Assembly (NCBI GenBank): GCA_041984235.1
Contig: JBHIYN010000008.1
Location: forward strand, 186,001-250,000
DNA from: JBHIYN01 sp041984235
Lineage (GTDB): Bacteria > Pseudomonadota > Gammaproteobacteria > Ga0077536
Direction: 5' to 3'
Length of the DNA: 64,000 nucleotides
Of this stretch, positions 15,792 to 24,488 are shown in pieces. The notes below the pieces were generated by a model, which did not search any database, was not told where the DNA came from, and worked only from the letters and a program-made list of their open reading frames with translations. Every line of letters starts with the position of its first letter. Position 1 is the stretch's first letter. The translations under genes were made by a program, and so were the position numbers.

Positions 15792-16730
15792 ATGATTCAC
15801 CTCAGCCTCCGTTCACTGCGCCCGTCCCTGCTGGCCCTGTGTGCCGCGCTGCTCGTTCCGGGCCCGCAGTCAGTGTCCGCCGCGTCCTTCACCCTGGCTC
15901 CCGGATCGCCGACCCTCGGCCTCGGATTCGCGCCGTCGGATATCTTCGTCACGCCCGGTCCCGTGGGCGGTCCGCCGGTGCTGGTGATTCCCGCCGGCAC
16001 GCTCGGCCTGGGCCCGCTGGACAACATCGACGCCATGGCGTGGGGACCGCAGGTGCCCGTTCCACTGGTGAACTTCTCGGTCGATCCGCTGGCGGTGGGC
16101 GCGGCGGGCTCGGCCGTCGCCGGCGAGAGCGCCGTCGGCCAGGCCGCCGGCGACATCTATTTCAGTGCCGGCGGCGGTGGCAATGTCCTCGCCGTCAACC
16201 AGGACCTGTCCGGCCTGCTGCCCGCGGTCGGTCCGGGCGTGCCGGTGGCCCCGCCGCTGGACGTCATCGACAGCCTCGAAGCCAACCCGCCCGGGCTGCT
16301 CAGTCCCGCGACGCCGCTGATCTTCTCGCTGGACCCGTTCTCGGCACTGTTCGCAGCGTTTCCGGGAACCGGCCCGGGTGACCTGTTCATCACCGCGCCG
16401 GGTGGCGCGCCGGCGCCCTTCATTCCGTTCGGGGCGCTGGGGCTGGTGCCCGGCGACGACATCGATGCGCTGATCTTCGACCCGGCCGGCATTGCGCCGC
16501 CGATCATCTCGCTGGCGCCGGCCTCGCCGTCGCTGGGACTGTTCGGACTGAGTCCGGGCGACCTCGTGCTGGCCGTGCCCGGACTGCCCCTGTTCGGGCC
16601 CGGTGGCGCGCTGGGCCTCGCCTTCACCGACAATCTCGACGCCGCCACCGTGGTACCGCTGCCGGCACCGTTGTGGCTGCTGGCGAGCGCCCTGGCGGTG
16701 CTCGGCCTGCGCCGCCGCAATTTCGGCTGA
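15792..16730 (+). CDS. VPLPA-CTERM protein made of three degenerate repeats
   Basis: A 312-residue exported protein: signal peptide at residues 1-30 (LLALCAALLVPGPQSVSA), then three repeat units, then a sorting tail VPLPAPLWLLASALAVLGL plus RRRNFG. Each unit opens with a strand such as FTLAPGSPTLG, IFSLDPFSALFA or ISLAPASPSLG, has a GDLFI-type strand, and closes with an aspartate-containing turn (PLDNIDAM, PGDDIDALIF, FTDNLDAA). The acidic turns could bind calcium, as in surface repeat proteins, but that is inference. GGGAGG precedes the ATG. It lies downstream of the metalloprotease gene on the same strand, 168 bases away. The function is unknown. Confidence 0.72.
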   Translation: MIHLSLRSLRPSLLALCAALLVPGPQSVSAASFTLAPGSPTLGLGFAPSDIFVTPGPVGGPPVLVIPAGTLGLGPLDNIDAMAWGPQVPVPLVNFSVDPLAVGAAGSAVAGESAVGQAAGDIYFSAGGGGNVLAVNQDLSGLLPAVGPGVPVAPPLDVIDSLEANPPGLLSPATPLIFSLDPFSALFAAFPGTGPGDLFITAPGGAPAPFIPFGALGLVPGDDIDALIFDPAGIAPPIISLAPASPSLGLFGLSPGDLVLAVPGLPLFGPGGALGLAFTDNLDAATVVPLPAPLWLLASALAVLGLRRRNFG

Positions 16731-16739
16731 AGATAGCTG

Positions 16740-16770
16740 CGGCCGGCGCGGCGATTCAGCCGCGCGGCCG
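16740..16770. terminator. GC-rich hairpin between convergent genes
   Basis: CGGCCGGCGCGGC and GCCGCGCGGCCG form a long stem with one bulge around the loop GATTCA. It sits at the meeting point of the repeat protein gene (ends 16730) and the amidase gene (stop at 16756), partly inside the end of the latter. Likely a bidirectional transcript end, without a T-tract. Confidence 0.5.
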
Positions 16771-18177
16771 TCGCCGGTGCCAGTCGGTCGCCTGCTGCCA
16801 GGCGTGGCCGGCGCGCAGCAGCGCGCTCTCCATCAATGCGCCGCCGAGCAGCTGGAAGCCGAACGGCGCGCCGTCGGCGTTGAACCCGGCCGGCAGTGAG
16901 AGGGTCGGCGTACCGGAAATGTCGAACGGCGCGGTGAAGCGGATCAGCTCCGGCCAGTCGCTGTCGCGGCTGCCGAAGTCGGCGAACTCCCCGAGGGTCA
17001 GGTTCTGGCGCATGAGCGCGGGGGCGATGACGACGTCGACGCCCGAGAACAGCCGCGTCATGCGCCCGCGGAACTGCTGGCGCAGGTCGTGGGCGTGCGC
17101 ATAGTCCTGGCCGCTGGTGGCGAGACCGGTATCGAGCAGCGAGGACAGGCCGGGCCCGTAGTCCGCCGGCCGCGCGGCGTAATCGGCCGCGTGCACGCAG
17201 GCGGCCTCGGCCGTGCACAGGGGAAACCAGGCGTCGATCAGCGGGCGGGTGTCCGGCATGTTGACCGGTACCACCTCGGCGCCGGCATCGGCGAAGACGG
17301 CGAGTGCGTCGCGCATGGCCGCGACGATGGCGTCATCGACGTCGGCGCTGGCCCAGGTCTCGTCCATGCCGACGCGCAGCCCGCGCACGCCGGCGCCGGT
17401 TTCGGCCGCGTAATCGGGTACCCCGGCGGGCAGCGCGGTGGGGTCGTCAGCATCGCTGCCGGCGATCGCGGCGAGCACGGCGGCGCAGTCGGCCGCGCTG
17501 CGCGCCAGCGGGCCGACGTGGTCGAGTGACCAGGACAAGGGGAACACGCCGGCACGGCTGACCCGCCCCCAGGTCGGCTTGAGTCCGGTGACGCCGTTGG
17601 CGAACGACGGAAAACGGATCGAGCCGCCGGTATCGGAGCCGAGTGCGGCATGGGCGAGGCCGGCGGCCACCGCGACCCCCGAGCCGCTCGACGACGCGCC
17701 CGACCAGTAGTCGGCGTGGTGCGGGTTACGCGGCGGCGTGACGTCCGGATGGTGGTGGGCGACCGCGCCCTCGGTCAGCGTGAGCTTGCCGAGCACTACT
17801 GCACCGGCCGCGCGCAGCCGCGTGACCACGGTCGCGTCGCGCTCTGCCGGTGGCACGTCAGCGCGAATGCGGGGCATGCCGGCGATCGTTGCCACCCCCG
17901 TGGCGTCGCACAGGTCCTTGACCGCCAGCGGTACGCCGTGCAGCACGCCCGCCGGACGCCCGGCGGCGAGCGCGGCATCGGCGGCGGCCGCCTCGTCGAG
18001 CGCGCTGTCGGCCATTACCGCGCAGAAGCTGCCGAGCTCGGGGTCCAGGCGTTCGATGCGGGCGAGCGCGGCCTGCGTCACTTCGAGCGCCGACAGCTCG
18101 CGTGCCACGATGCGGTCGCGCAATTCGGTCAGTGGCAGCCAGGCTGCCGCGTCGCGGTCCTGATCAGTGTCCGTCAT
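16756..18177 (-). CDS. Amidase-signature family hydrolase
   Basis: A 473-residue amidase of the Ser-cisSer-Lys class, which hydrolyses a carboxamide through a serine nucleophile. The catalytic lysine is in GVPLAVKDLCD near residue 84, the glycine/serine-rich signature in YWSGASSSGSGVAVAAGL near residue 156, and the nucleophilic serine in LGSDTGGSIRFPS near residue 184. The length is normal for the family. Its start ATG at 18177 faces another amidase gene with about 140 bases between, so the two share a divergent promoter region. Low similarity of their middle parts suggests different substrates, which cannot be read here. Confidence 0.88.
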   Translation of the reverse strand: MTDTDQDRDAAAWLPLTELRDRIVARELSALEVTQAALARIERLDPELGSFCAVMADSALDEAAAADAALAAGRPAGVLHGVPLAVKDLCDATGVATIAGMPRIRADVPPAERDATVVTRLRAAGAVVLGKLTLTEGAVAHHHPDVTPPRNPHHADYWSGASSSGSGVAVAAGLAHAALGSDTGGSIRFPSFANGVTGLKPTWGRVSRAGVFPLSWSLDHVGPLARSAADCAAVLAAIAGSDADDPTALPAGVPDYAAETGAGVRGLRVGMDETWASADVDDAIVAAMRDALAVFADAGAEVVPVNMPDTRPLIDAWFPLCTAEAACVHAADYAARPADYGPGLSSLLDTGLATSGQDYAHAHDLRQQFRGRMTRLFSGVDVVIAPALMRQNLTLGEFADFGSRDSDWPELIRFTAPFDISGTPTLSLPAGFNADGAPFGFQLLGGALMESALLRAGHAWQQATDWHRRRPRG

Positions 18178-18317
18178 GGCGCGTTCTCCACTGCGTCGGG
18201 TTGGCGCTGCATTGTGCGTTGGCGCGGACCTGAGGGAAAGCGCGGGCGGCGATTGATCCTCGCGCGAGGCGCGCCGACAATCGGGTGCACGGCAATCGCG
18301 CGGGGAGCGGCGGCAAC

Positions 18318-19757
18318 GTGACCATAGACAACTACGGCGATTACGACGCGACCGCGCTCGCCGGCCTGGTACGTGGCGGTGAGGTGAGCGCGTCGGAGGT
18401 CATCGAGAGCGCCATCGAATGCGCCGAGGTGGCCAATCCCGCACTCAATTTTCTCGCCCACGAGGCCTACGATGCCGGTCGTGCCGCGGCGGCCGACCCG
18501 GCCCTGCCCGATGGTCCGCTCAAAGGCGTGCCGTTCCTGGTCAAGGAGCTGGCCAGCTCATGGGCCGGGCAGCCATTCACCAACACCCTGCCGTATCTCC
18601 GCGACATGGTTGCGCCGGTCGATTCGGAGATCATGCGGCGGTTGAAGGGTGCCGGGGTGATCCCGTTCGGCAAGGCGACCTCGCCCGAGCAGGGCTGGTG
18701 CCTGGCGACCGAGTCGTCGCTGCACGGGATCACGCGCAACCCGTGGGATCCCTCGCGCACGCCGGGCGGCTCCAGCGGCGGATCGGCCTGCGCCGTGGCC
18801 GCGCGCGTGACCCCGATTGCCGATGCCTCCGATGGCGGCGGTTCGATCCGGGTGCCGGCCGCGAACTGCGGACTGGTCGGTCTCAAGCCGGCGCGCGGCC
18901 GCATCACGCTGCAGCCGATGGCAGTCGATTACTGGTACGGCGGGGCCGCGATTTTCGGCCTGTCACGCAGCGTGCGCGATACCGCGCTGCTGCTCGACGT
19001 GCTCGCCGGCGGCTACCCCGGCGAGCCCTACCAGCCGCCGCGCCCGCTGCGTGCATTCAGCGACGAGGTCGGTGTCGACCCCGGGCGCCTGCGCATCGCC
19101 CTGGTCACCGACACCCCCGATCACGGCACGCCGGTCGACCCCCAGGTGCGCGCGGCCGTCGAGGCCACCGGGGTGATGCTGGAGCAGCTCGGCCACACCG
19201 TCGAGCCGCAGCCGGTGCCGTTCGAGTTCTGGCCGCTGTACAAGACCTACACCGCGCTCATCGCCGCCCAGACCGCGGCGTTCTTCGACGCCATGGCGGA
19301 GCTGGTCGGTCGCCCGGCCGGCGCCGGCGACATGGCGCACCTGTACTGGACGATGATCGCCAAGGGCCGCGCGCTGAGCGCGGTAGACCACTCGAACCAG
19401 ATCGAGAGCCTGCGCCAGACCTGCTGTGCATTTCTCGCGCGCATGGCCGCGTTCGACGTGTGGCTGATGCCGACCGTGCCGATGCTGCCGCGCGAGCACG
19501 GCTACTACGACATGAGCCTGGACGTGGAAACCTACGACGACACGCGCATGGGCCCCGACTGCTGCTTCACCGCACCCTTCAACGCTTCCGGCTCGCCGGC
19601 CATCTCGGTGCCGGCCGCGTGGTCGAAGGAGGGCTGGCCGATCGGGGTGCAGCTGGTCGCACGCGACTACGACGAGGCCACGCTGATCCGCCTGGCAGCG
19701 CAGATCGAGGAGGTCGAGCCGTGGGCCGGGCGGCGCCCGCCGTCGCTGGCGGCGTGA
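18318..19757 (+). CDS. Amidase-signature family hydrolase (second, divergent)
   Basis: A 479-residue amidase with the same catalytic plan: catalytic lysine in GVPFLVKELASSWAGQ, the signature SRTPGGSSGGSACAVAARVT, and the nucleophile region SDGGGSIRVPAANCGLVG, in which the usual TGGSIR is GGGSIR. The GTG at 18318 is preferred over GTG 18285 because GGGGAGCGG lies upstream and the product begins directly with the family-typical helix. It differs from the adjacent amidase in loop lengths, and it retains an NNP-free C-terminus GVQLVARDYDEATLIRLA. A cupin gene follows convergently after 28 bases. Confidence 0.87.
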   Translation: MTIDNYGDYDATALAGLVRGGEVSASEVIESAIECAEVANPALNFLAHEAYDAGRAAAADPALPDGPLKGVPFLVKELASSWAGQPFTNTLPYLRDMVAPVDSEIMRRLKGAGVIPFGKATSPEQGWCLATESSLHGITRNPWDPSRTPGGSSGGSACAVAARVTPIADASDGGGSIRVPAANCGLVGLKPARGRITLQPMAVDYWYGGAAIFGLSRSVRDTALLLDVLAGGYPGEPYQPPRPLRAFSDEVGVDPGRLRIALVTDTPDHGTPVDPQVRAAVEATGVMLEQLGHTVEPQPVPFEFWPLYKTYTALIAAQTAAFFDAMAELVGRPAGAGDMAHLYWTMIAKGRALSAVDHSNQIESLRQTCCAFLARMAAFDVWLMPTVPMLPREHGYYDMSLDVETYDDTRMGPDCCFTAPFNASGSPAISVPAAWSKEGWPIGVQLVARDYDEATLIRLAAQIEEVEPWAGRRPPSLAA

Positions 19758-19785
19758 ACGCGGACTGTCGTCGATCGCCGGGCGC

Positions 19786-20193
19786 TCAGCGCCCCTGCTG
19801 CGCCATGAACTCCTCGCGCGTGATGAAGCTGGTGTTGCCGCGCCCGCGGAAGTTGAGGAAGCGCACGCCCTGCGGTCCGCTGCGAAAGCCGTACAGCGTG
19901 TTGCCGGCGACGAACACGGAGGCACCCGGGCCGAGACGCTTGCGCCCGATGCGGAGCTCGCCCTCGAGCACGTAGATGATCTCGTCCTCGGCGTGCGCGT
20001 GCAGCGAGATGTCCGCGTCCGGCGCGATGTGCGCCTCGAACAACTGCAGCGTGTCGCCGGCTCCGGTGTGCAGGATGCGTACATCGGCCTCGCGCTCGGC
20101 GCGTGACATGCGTGCCGCGATCTCAGGCGCCACGGCGTCGCGCACCGGCTGCCACGCGACACTGTCCGCCGCGACGATCCTGACCTGCCCCAT
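19786..20193 (-). CDS. Single-domain cupin protein
   Basis: A 135-residue cupin. The first cupin motif is visible in ISLHAHAEDEIIYVLEGELR (two histidines, then a glutamate), and the second in GASVFVAGNTLYGFRSGP, where the usual final histidine is replaced by Tyr-Gly-Phe, so metal binding may be altered. Cupins of this size act as small-molecule dioxygenases, isomerases or ligand-binding modules; no function is assigned. The start ATG at 20193 is the first with the normal N-terminus. It lies between an amidase and an efflux operon transcribed in other directions. Confidence 0.78.
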   Translation of the reverse strand: MGQVRIVAADSVAWQPVRDAVAPEIAARMSRAEREADVRILHTGAGDTLQLFEAHIAPDADISLHAHAEDEIIYVLEGELRIGRKRLGPGASVFVAGNTLYGFRSGPQGVRFLNFRGRGNTSFITREEFMAQQGR

Positions 20194-20327
20194 GTCGTCC
20201 GCTCCCGCAACTGCACCGCGACCATTGTGAACGCCGCAAGCAGGCAGTGCGAGCCCGCTGCTGCGCGGTGACGATACAATCGCCGCTTCGAGCGGGCGTC
20301 GCCAACGCCTGAAACCGGGGAGGGACC

Positions 20328-21323
20328 ATGCGCGGACTGCGCCTGCTGCTGTTGGTTGCGCTGTGCGCGGGCGTCGGCTGGGGGCTGGTTCTGTACTGGG
20401 ACTACCGCGAGCTGCACCCGACCACCGACGATGCCTACGTGCACGCGCACGTGGTCGACATCGCCGCGCGCGTGTCGGGACCCGCGGTGGCGGTACACGT
20501 GGACGAGAACGACTACGTCGAGGCCGGCACGCTGCTGTTCGAGATCGATCCCGCGCTGTTCGAGGCGGCGGTGGCCTCGGCCGAGGCCAACTACGACATC
20601 GCCGCGCAGGATACCGGTGCGGACGACGCCGAGGTCGGCGTCGCGCGGTCGACGCTGGAAGAGCGCGAAGTGACGCTGGCGCGTGCCAAACGCAACCTGG
20701 AACGCGCGGCGGCGCTCGCCGCATCCAACCTCATTGCCGAGGCCGAGTACGACAATGCCGAAGCGACGCATGCCGAGGCCGTCGCCGCGGTGTCCAGCGC
20801 GCGCGCCGACCTGCGTCGCGCGGAGAGCGAGCTCGGCGTGCGGGGCGAGGCCAATGCACGGCTACGCGCCGCCGCGGCGGCCCTGCGCGCGGCGAAGCTG
20901 GAGCTCTCGTTCACGCGCGTGGTCGCGCCGGTGTCCGGCTGGATCTCCAACATCGACCTGCGCGAAGGCGCGATGGTCATCGCGGAGCGGCCGCAATTCT
21001 CGATTGTCGACGACAGCCACTGGTGGGTCGAGGCCAACTTCAAGGAAACCGATCTGACCGACATGCAGCCCGGCCAGCGCGCGACGATCACGATCGACAT
21101 GTACCCGGGCCTCGAGCTGACCGGCCGGGTCGCCAGCCTGGGCGCCGGCTCCGGTGCCGTGTTCTCCCTGTTGCCGCCGGAGAATGCGACCGGCAACTGG
21201 GTCAAGGTCACGCAACGCTTCCCGGTGCGCATCGCGATCGATCCGCGGCATGACGATCCGCACAATCGCAAGCCGCTGCGGGTCGGCGCCAGCGCCACGG
21301 TCACCGTCGACGTCGCACCGTGA
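20328..21323 (+). CDS. HlyD/EmrA-type membrane-fusion protein of an efflux pump
   Basis: A 331-residue periplasmic adaptor. It has an N-terminal membrane anchor (LRLLLLVALCAGVGWGLVLY), then the lipoyl-like half TTDDAYVHAHVVDIAARVSG near residue 35, a long alpha-helical hairpin of heptads (residues 85-195), the second lipoyl half FTRVVAPVSGWISNIDLREG, and a beta-barrel. It bridges an inner-membrane pump and the outer membrane. It is followed by, and overlaps by 4 bases (GTGA), a DHA2-type pump, which is the EmrA-EmrB arrangement. The start ATG follows GGGAGGGACC. The drug or metabolite exported is not known. Confidence 0.9.
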   Translation: MRGLRLLLLVALCAGVGWGLVLYWDYRELHPTTDDAYVHAHVVDIAARVSGPAVAVHVDENDYVEAGTLLFEIDPALFEAAVASAEANYDIAAQDTGADDAEVGVARSTLEEREVTLARAKRNLERAAALAASNLIAEAEYDNAEATHAEAVAAVSSARADLRRAESELGVRGEANARLRAAAAALRAAKLELSFTRVVAPVSGWISNIDLREGAMVIAERPQFSIVDDSHWWVEANFKETDLTDMQPGQRATITIDMYPGLELTGRVASLGAGSGAVFSLLPPENATGNWVKVTQRFPVRIAIDPRHDDPHNRKPLRVGASATVTVDVAP

Positions 21324-22843
21324 GCGACGCCGCGATGCCGGCACCGACGCGCCCCGCCTGGGGCGTGGTCGCCGGTGTCATGCTAACCGCGCTGCTGGAG
21401 GTGCTGGACACCACGGTGGTCAACGTCGCGCTGCCGCACATGATGGGCAGCTTCGGAGCGACCCCGGACCAGATTACCTGGATGATCACGGCCTACCTGG
21501 TCTCCACGGCCGTGGTCATGCCGCTGACCGGCTACCTCGTCGGGCGTTTCGGCCGGCGTGCCGTGCTGGTCACCGGCGTGCTCGGCTTCATCGCCGCCTC
21601 GGCGGCCTGCGGCGCGTCGTGGAGCCTGGCGTCGATGGTCACTTTCCGTTTCTTCCAGGGTGCGTTCGGCGCGGTGCTGGTGCCGATCTCGCAGTCGGTC
21701 CTGCTCGACGCCTTCCCACGCGAGAAGCGTAACCAGGCGATGGCGATCTGGGGCCTGGCGATCATGGTCGCGCCGGTGCTGGGTCCGGTGGTGGGGGGCT
21801 GGATCACCGAGCACTGGAGCTGGCGCTGGGTGTTCTTCGTCAACCTGCCGCTTGGCATCATGGCGCTGGTGCTGGTCTTCGACGAGGTCGGTGGTGCGCC
21901 GCCCGACCGCGGCGCGCGCACCGACTGGACCGGGCTCGCGCTGCTGACCATCGCGCTGGCCTCGTTCCAGACCCTGCTCGACCAGGGACACACGCGCGAC
22001 TGGTTCGACTCGGCGTTCATCTGGGTGCTCGCGTGGCTGGCGGGCAGCGCCTTCGTGCTGTTCGTGGCGCGTGCGCTGGGGCGCAGTCACAACATCGTCG
22101 ACATCCGCCTGTTCGCGGATCGCAATTTTGCCGCTGGTAACCTGCTGATGGCGGGCTACGGGCTGGCGATGTACTCGACCATCGTGATGTGGCCGCTGCT
22201 GGCGCAGGACGTCATGGGCTACCCGGCCGATACCGCCGGCTGGGTGCTGGCGCCGCGCGGCGCGGTGAGCGCGGTGATGATGATCGTGATTGGCACGCTG
22301 CTGGCGCCGCTGGTCGACACGCGCTGGCTGATGGCCGGCGGCCTGCTGTTGTCGATGGTGGCGAGCATCCTGCTCGGCAGCCTGTCACTGGACGCCGGCA
22401 TGTTCGCCCTGATCCTGCCCGGCCTGGTCTCCGGGCTGGCGATGGCGTGCGTGTTCGCGCCGCTGTCGACGGCGACCTTCGAGACCATCCCGGCGCACAA
22501 GGCGGCCGAGGCCGCCGGCCTCTACAGCGTCATGCGCACCATCGGCGGCTCGGTCGGGATCGCGATCACCAGCACCCTGCTGGTACGCCGCGAGCAGGTC
22601 CACTGGCACCACCTCGGCACCCATCTCAGCGAGACCAACCCGCGCCTGCACGACTGGCTGGCCGAGACCGGCATTGCCATCGCCGAGCCGGGCGCGCCCC
22701 AGTCGCTGGCACGCGAGCTGTTCCGGCACGTGCAGATAGCGGCCTTCAACGACGTCTTCTGGTTCCTGGCATCGGTGTTCCTGGCGCTCTCGCCATTGGT
22801 GCTGCTGCTCAGTAACTCGCGCCGGCCGCGCGCGGCCGCCTGA
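21320..22843 (+). CDS. EmrB/QacA-type (DHA2) major facilitator efflux pump
   Basis: A 507-residue integral membrane protein with about 14 helices. The DHA2 markers are ALLEVLDTTVVNVALPHMMG in helix 1 (motif D1), the loop motif GRFGRRAVL (motif A), and LGPVVGGWITEHWSWRWVFF (motif C). It would export a hydrophobic compound driven by protons, working with the overlapping EmrA-type adaptor. The start is a GTG at 21320 within GTGA, where the previous stop lies, so translation is coupled. No repressor (EmrR-like) gene is adjacent. The gene ends 6 bases from a convergent small gene. Confidence 0.92.
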   Translation: MSDAAMPAPTRPAWGVVAGVMLTALLEVLDTTVVNVALPHMMGSFGATPDQITWMITAYLVSTAVVMPLTGYLVGRFGRRAVLVTGVLGFIAASAACGASWSLASMVTFRFFQGAFGAVLVPISQSVLLDAFPREKRNQAMAIWGLAIMVAPVLGPVVGGWITEHWSWRWVFFVNLPLGIMALVLVFDEVGGAPPDRGARTDWTGLALLTIALASFQTLLDQGHTRDWFDSAFIWVLAWLAGSAFVLFVARALGRSHNIVDIRLFADRNFAAGNLLMAGYGLAMYSTIVMWPLLAQDVMGYPADTAGWVLAPRGAVSAVMMIVIGTLLAPLVDTRWLMAGGLLLSMVASILLGSLSLDAGMFALILPGLVSGLAMACVFAPLSTATFETIPAHKAAEAAGLYSVMRTIGGSVGIAITSTLLVRREQVHWHHLGTHLSETNPRLHDWLAETGIAIAEPGAPQSLARELFRHVQIAAFNDVFWFLASVFLALSPLVLLLSNSRRPRAAA

Positions 22844-22849
22844 GCCCGG

Positions 22850-23092
22850 TCAGCCGGCCTTGCGGCCGCGTCCCATGGTCTGCTTGATCATGCGGTCGAG
22901 CTGCGTGACCTTGTCGGGTTCGAAGTTGCGCCTGGCGTAGCGCATGACGTCGGCCTTGCGCACGCCCTTGGCGCGGATTTCGCGCAGCAGCCGGGCGACG
23001 TCCTCTTCGCGCTGGCGTTGCATGGCGTCGCGCAGCAGGTCGAGCAGGGTCTCGGTCCACAGGGTGCGTGGTTGCGTCGAATCGTCACTCAT
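22850..23092 (-). CDS. Small basic/acidic helical protein of unknown function
   Basis: An 80-residue protein, very likely all-helical, rich in Arg, Glu and Asp, with LLDLLRDAMQRQREEDVARL and a C-terminal basic tail GRGRKAG. It is convergent with the EmrB-type gene after 6 bases. It resembles no family I can name; the charge pattern suggests a nucleic-acid or protein-binding helper. A conserved-looking frame and a start at 23092 followed by MSDDSTQ support it as real. Confidence 0.5.
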   Translation of the reverse strand: MSDDSTQPRTLWTETLLDLLRDAMQRQREEDVARLLREIRAKGVRKADVMRYARRNFEPDKVTQLDRMIKQTMGRGRKAG

Positions 23093-23214
23093 CGGCGGTG
23101 CCTCCTCGGGGCTGGTCCGTTGCCGAGTTTGCGGCGCCGGCGGACCCGGCTACAGGGGCGGTGAGGATATTTGTGACGGTGGTACCACGGCGCCTGCGCG
23201 AAATGCGCACGCCG

Positions 23215-23685
23215 TCACGCGACTTCCATGATGGCCTCGATCTCGACCGCCACGCCGAGCGGCATGCTGGCCGCGCCCACCGCGATGCGGGCGTGCTCGC
23301 CGGCAGCGCCGAAGATCGCGGTGAACAGCTCGGACGCGCCGTTGACCACGGCACCGATCTCGGTGACCTCGGGCGTGCAGTTGACGAAGCCCGCGACCCT
23401 GACGATCTGGCGTATGCGATCGAGATCGCCGTCCAGCGCCTGGCGGGCCTGGGCCAGCACGTTGAGTGCAGCCAGCCGCGCCGCGGCCTGGCCCTGCGCG
23501 ATGTCGAACTCGCGACCGACCTTGCCGACGAAGGGCAGCTCACCCTCCCATTGCGGGATCATGCCGGAGACGTAGAGTGCGTTGCCGAGGCGCTGCGCGG
23601 GCAGGATCTTCGCCACGCGCGGCGCCTGCGGGGCCGGCAGCGCGATGCCGAGCGCTGCCAGACGCGCCTCGATGCGGCCGCTCAC
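23215..23685 (-). CDS. RidA (YjgF/YER057c/UK114)-family protein
   Basis: A 156-residue protein of the RidA group, whose best-known member hydrolyses reactive enamine/imine intermediates made by PLP enzymes. The family marks are LYVSGMIPQWEGELPFVGKV, the AQGQAAARLAALNVLAQA helix and the late TEIGAVVNGASELFTAIFG. The canonical arginine near RIAVGAASMPLGVAVEIEAI is kept in the form ARIAVG. The length is close to the 130-160 residue norm. It follows the SDR gene after 6 bases, so the two form an operon. The precise chemistry is not known; RidA relatives are diverse. Confidence 0.85.
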   Translation of the reverse strand: MSGRIEARLAALGIALPAPQAPRVAKILPAQRLGNALYVSGMIPQWEGELPFVGKVGREFDIAQGQAAARLAALNVLAQARQALDGDLDRIRQIVRVAGFVNCTPEVTEIGAVVNGASELFTAIFGAAGEHARIAVGAASMPLGVAVEIEAIMEVA

Positions 23686-23691
23686 CGGCGT

Positions 23692-24453
23692 TCAGCGCGC
23701 GACGTAGCCGCCGTCGACCGCGAGCGCATGCCCGGTCATGAACGACGCGCCGTCGGAGCACAGCCACACCACCGCGCTCGCAATCTCCTCCGGGGCGGCG
23801 ACCCGACCCATCGGCTCGTGCTTGGCCAGGCGATCGAGAAAGCCGGGCAGGGCCTTGTCGGCGGACTCGGTCATGGCGGTCTGCACGCCGCCCGGGCAGA
23901 CCGCGTTGATGCGCACCCCGCTGCGCGCGTACTCCAGCGCCGCGTTCCTGGTCAGGCCGACCACGCCATGCTTGGCGGCGACGTAGGCCGGGGCGCCGCT
24001 CATGCCGACCAGCCCGGCGACCGAAGCGGTGTTGACGATGGCGCCGCTGCCCTGCGCGAGCATCTGCCGCAGCTCGTGCTTCATGCAGTAGAAGACGCCG
24101 CTGAGGTTGACCGCGAGCACGCGCTGCCAGTCGTCGCTCGAATACTCGGCAGTCTTGCCCATGGTGCCGGCGATGCCGGCGTTGTTGAAGGCCAGGTCGA
24201 GGCGGCCGAAGGTCGCGACAGTCGCCGCTATCAGCGCCTCGATGGCTGCCTCGTCGGTGACGTCGGCGGCATGCGCGGCGGCCGTGCCGCCGGCGTCGTG
24301 GATCAGCGCGACGGTTTCCTCGCAGCCGGCCTGGCCGAGGTCGCTGACCATCACCGTCGCGCCCTCGCGCGCCAGCGCCAGGGCGCCGGCACGGCCGATG
24401 CCGGAGGCGCCGCCGGTGACCAGCGCGATCTTGTTCTCACATTGTCGGGCCAT
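23692..24453 (-). CDS. Short-chain dehydrogenase/reductase
   Basis: A 253-residue classical SDR oxidoreductase. It has the Rossmann motif VTGGASGIGRAGALAL near residue 14 (TGxxxGxG), the NAG motif LAFNNAGI, the catalytic Ser-Tyr-Lys in NTASVAGLVG followed by PAYVAAKHGVVGL (YxxxK), and GVRINAVCPGGVQT. The C-terminus FMTGHALAVDGGYVAR is typical of enzymes of the FabG-like classical group. The substrate is not readable. It is transcribed just ahead of, and probably with, a RidA gene. The direction of the FetB-like gene upstream is the same, with 35 bases between. Confidence 0.9.
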   Translation of the reverse strand: MARQCENKIALVTGGASGIGRAGALALAREGATVMVSDLGQAGCEETVALIHDAGGTAAAHAADVTDEAAIEALIAATVATFGRLDLAFNNAGIAGTMGKTAEYSSDDWQRVLAVNLSGVFYCMKHELRQMLAQGSGAIVNTASVAGLVGMSGAPAYVAAKHGVVGLTRNAALEYARSGVRINAVCPGGVQTAMTESADKALPGFLDRLAKHEPMGRVAAPEEIASAVVWLCSDGASFMTGHALAVDGGYVAR

Positions 24454-24488
24454 GCTGGCTCCCTGTTCGATGATTCGGGGCGTGCAGT

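Noticed and set aside
18963..20771. A 602-codon minus-strand frame across amidase, cupin and EmrA-type genes
   Set aside because: It spans three genes with clear motifs in other frames, so it is a shadow.
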